A DNA stretch of 6,074 nucleotides from NCBI GenBank assembly GCA_964580995.1, contig CAZOMV010000161.1:1-6074 (forward strand), read 5' to 3'. This document shows, one piece after another, positions 6,021 through 6,074 of this stretch. The notes under the pieces are model-generated. The model was not told the origin of the DNA. It ran no database searches and worked only from the letters and a program-made list of their open reading frames with translations. The position numbers were made by a program, and so were the translations under genes. The stretch's first letter is position 1. Each line of letters starts with the position of its first letter. The DNA comes from JAKJEP01 sp964580995 (lineage in GTDB: Bacteria; Planctomycetota; Phycisphaerae; Sedimentisphaerales; SM23-30).

Positions 6021-6036
6021 TACCGATAGTGGGGTT
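6011..6036 (-). terminator. Hairpin with T-rich tail at the transposase stop
   Basis: On the minus strand, CCACTA-TCGG-TAGTGG (6017-6032) is a perfect 6-bp stem with a 4-nt loop. It can extend to AACC(C)CACTA against TAGTGGTT with one bulged C. ATTTATTTA follows. The transposase TAG stop forms part of the stem. It may be an intrinsic terminator of the IS or part of the IS end. Confidence 0.35.
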
Positions 6037-6074
6037 TAATGGTGTAGTTCCAGTCACCATGAAAGCGGTCGGGA
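6020..6074 (-). CDS. ISAzo13-family transposase, C-terminal 17 residues (partial)
   Basis: Reading inward from the right edge on the minus strand, a frame gives PDRFHGDWNYTIKPHYR and a TAG stop at 6020-6022. The closing motif FHGxWNYTIxP is the characteristic C-terminus of ISAzo13-family transposases (the Rhodopirellula-type DDE transposase domain), as I recall it. The catalytic DDE part lies outside the window, so activity cannot be judged. The stop overlaps the GTG of the Shedu-like remnant by one base. The peptide is short, so the family call rests on this motif alone. Confidence 0.65.
   Translation of the reverse strand, partial: PDRFHGDWNYTIKPHYR

Larger units (their letters stand above)
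6005..6074 (-). mobile_element. Right-edge insertion sequence (ISAzo13 type), one end only
   Basis: The transposase 3' end shows that an IS enters the window from the right. Its terminus must lie between the TAG (6020) and the point where Shedu-like coding sequence resumes, by about 5998. No terminal inverted repeat or target duplication can be defined without the other end, so the boundary given is approximate. Confidence 0.5.

Overview
The window looks like a piece of a Gram-negative bacterial chromosome of moderately high GC, with an AT-rich, mobile-element-scarred patch at the right edge. Taxonomy is only a guess. An aerobic or anaerobic bacterium of the Planctomycetota/PVC type would fit three things: a tandem cysteine-cluster (YkgJ-type) protein, an ISAzo13-family transposase tail, and a secreted protein and a membrane protein I do not recognise. 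No rRNA, tRNA or CRISPR array is visible.

Left half, minus strand (1-1950), in transcription order: a 222-aa pentapeptide-repeat protein, then a metallo-beta-lactamase-fold hydrolase of the glyoxalase II/YcbL type whose start overlaps the preceding stop by 4 bp (ATGA). After a 102-bp gap carrying a good sigma70-like promoter comes a secreted acidic protein that runs off the left edge. The long plus-strand reading frame over this region is an antisense shadow.

Middle and right, plus strand (2022-5705): a MenG/UbiE quinone C-methyltransferase; a 649-aa membrane protein with six or seven N-terminal transmembrane segments and a soluble TPR-like C-terminal half, overlapping menG by 4 bp (ATGA); and, 28 nt later, a protein with two CxxCxxCC cysteine clusters. 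The first two are almost certainly cotranscribed. The divergent gap between the pentapeptide gene and menG (1951-2021) holds two back-to-back promoter candidates whose -10 boxes overlap. The start codons of menG and the cysteine-cluster gene lack a Shine-Dalgarno sequence and sit just downstream of -10-like boxes, so both may give nearly leaderless mRNAs. The cysteine-cluster gene ends in a very C-rich, G-poor stretch, a possible Rho-loading site.

Right edge (5706-6074): base composition falls abruptly to AT-rich. A 61-codon minus-strand remnant resembles the C-terminal end of the Shedu defence nuclease (SduA, DUF4263). It lies directly against the last 17 codons of an ISAzo13-family transposase on the same strand. 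The simplest reading is a Shedu gene cut by an IS insertion, leaving its 3' end. This is the only defence-related signal in the window; no complete new system is seen.
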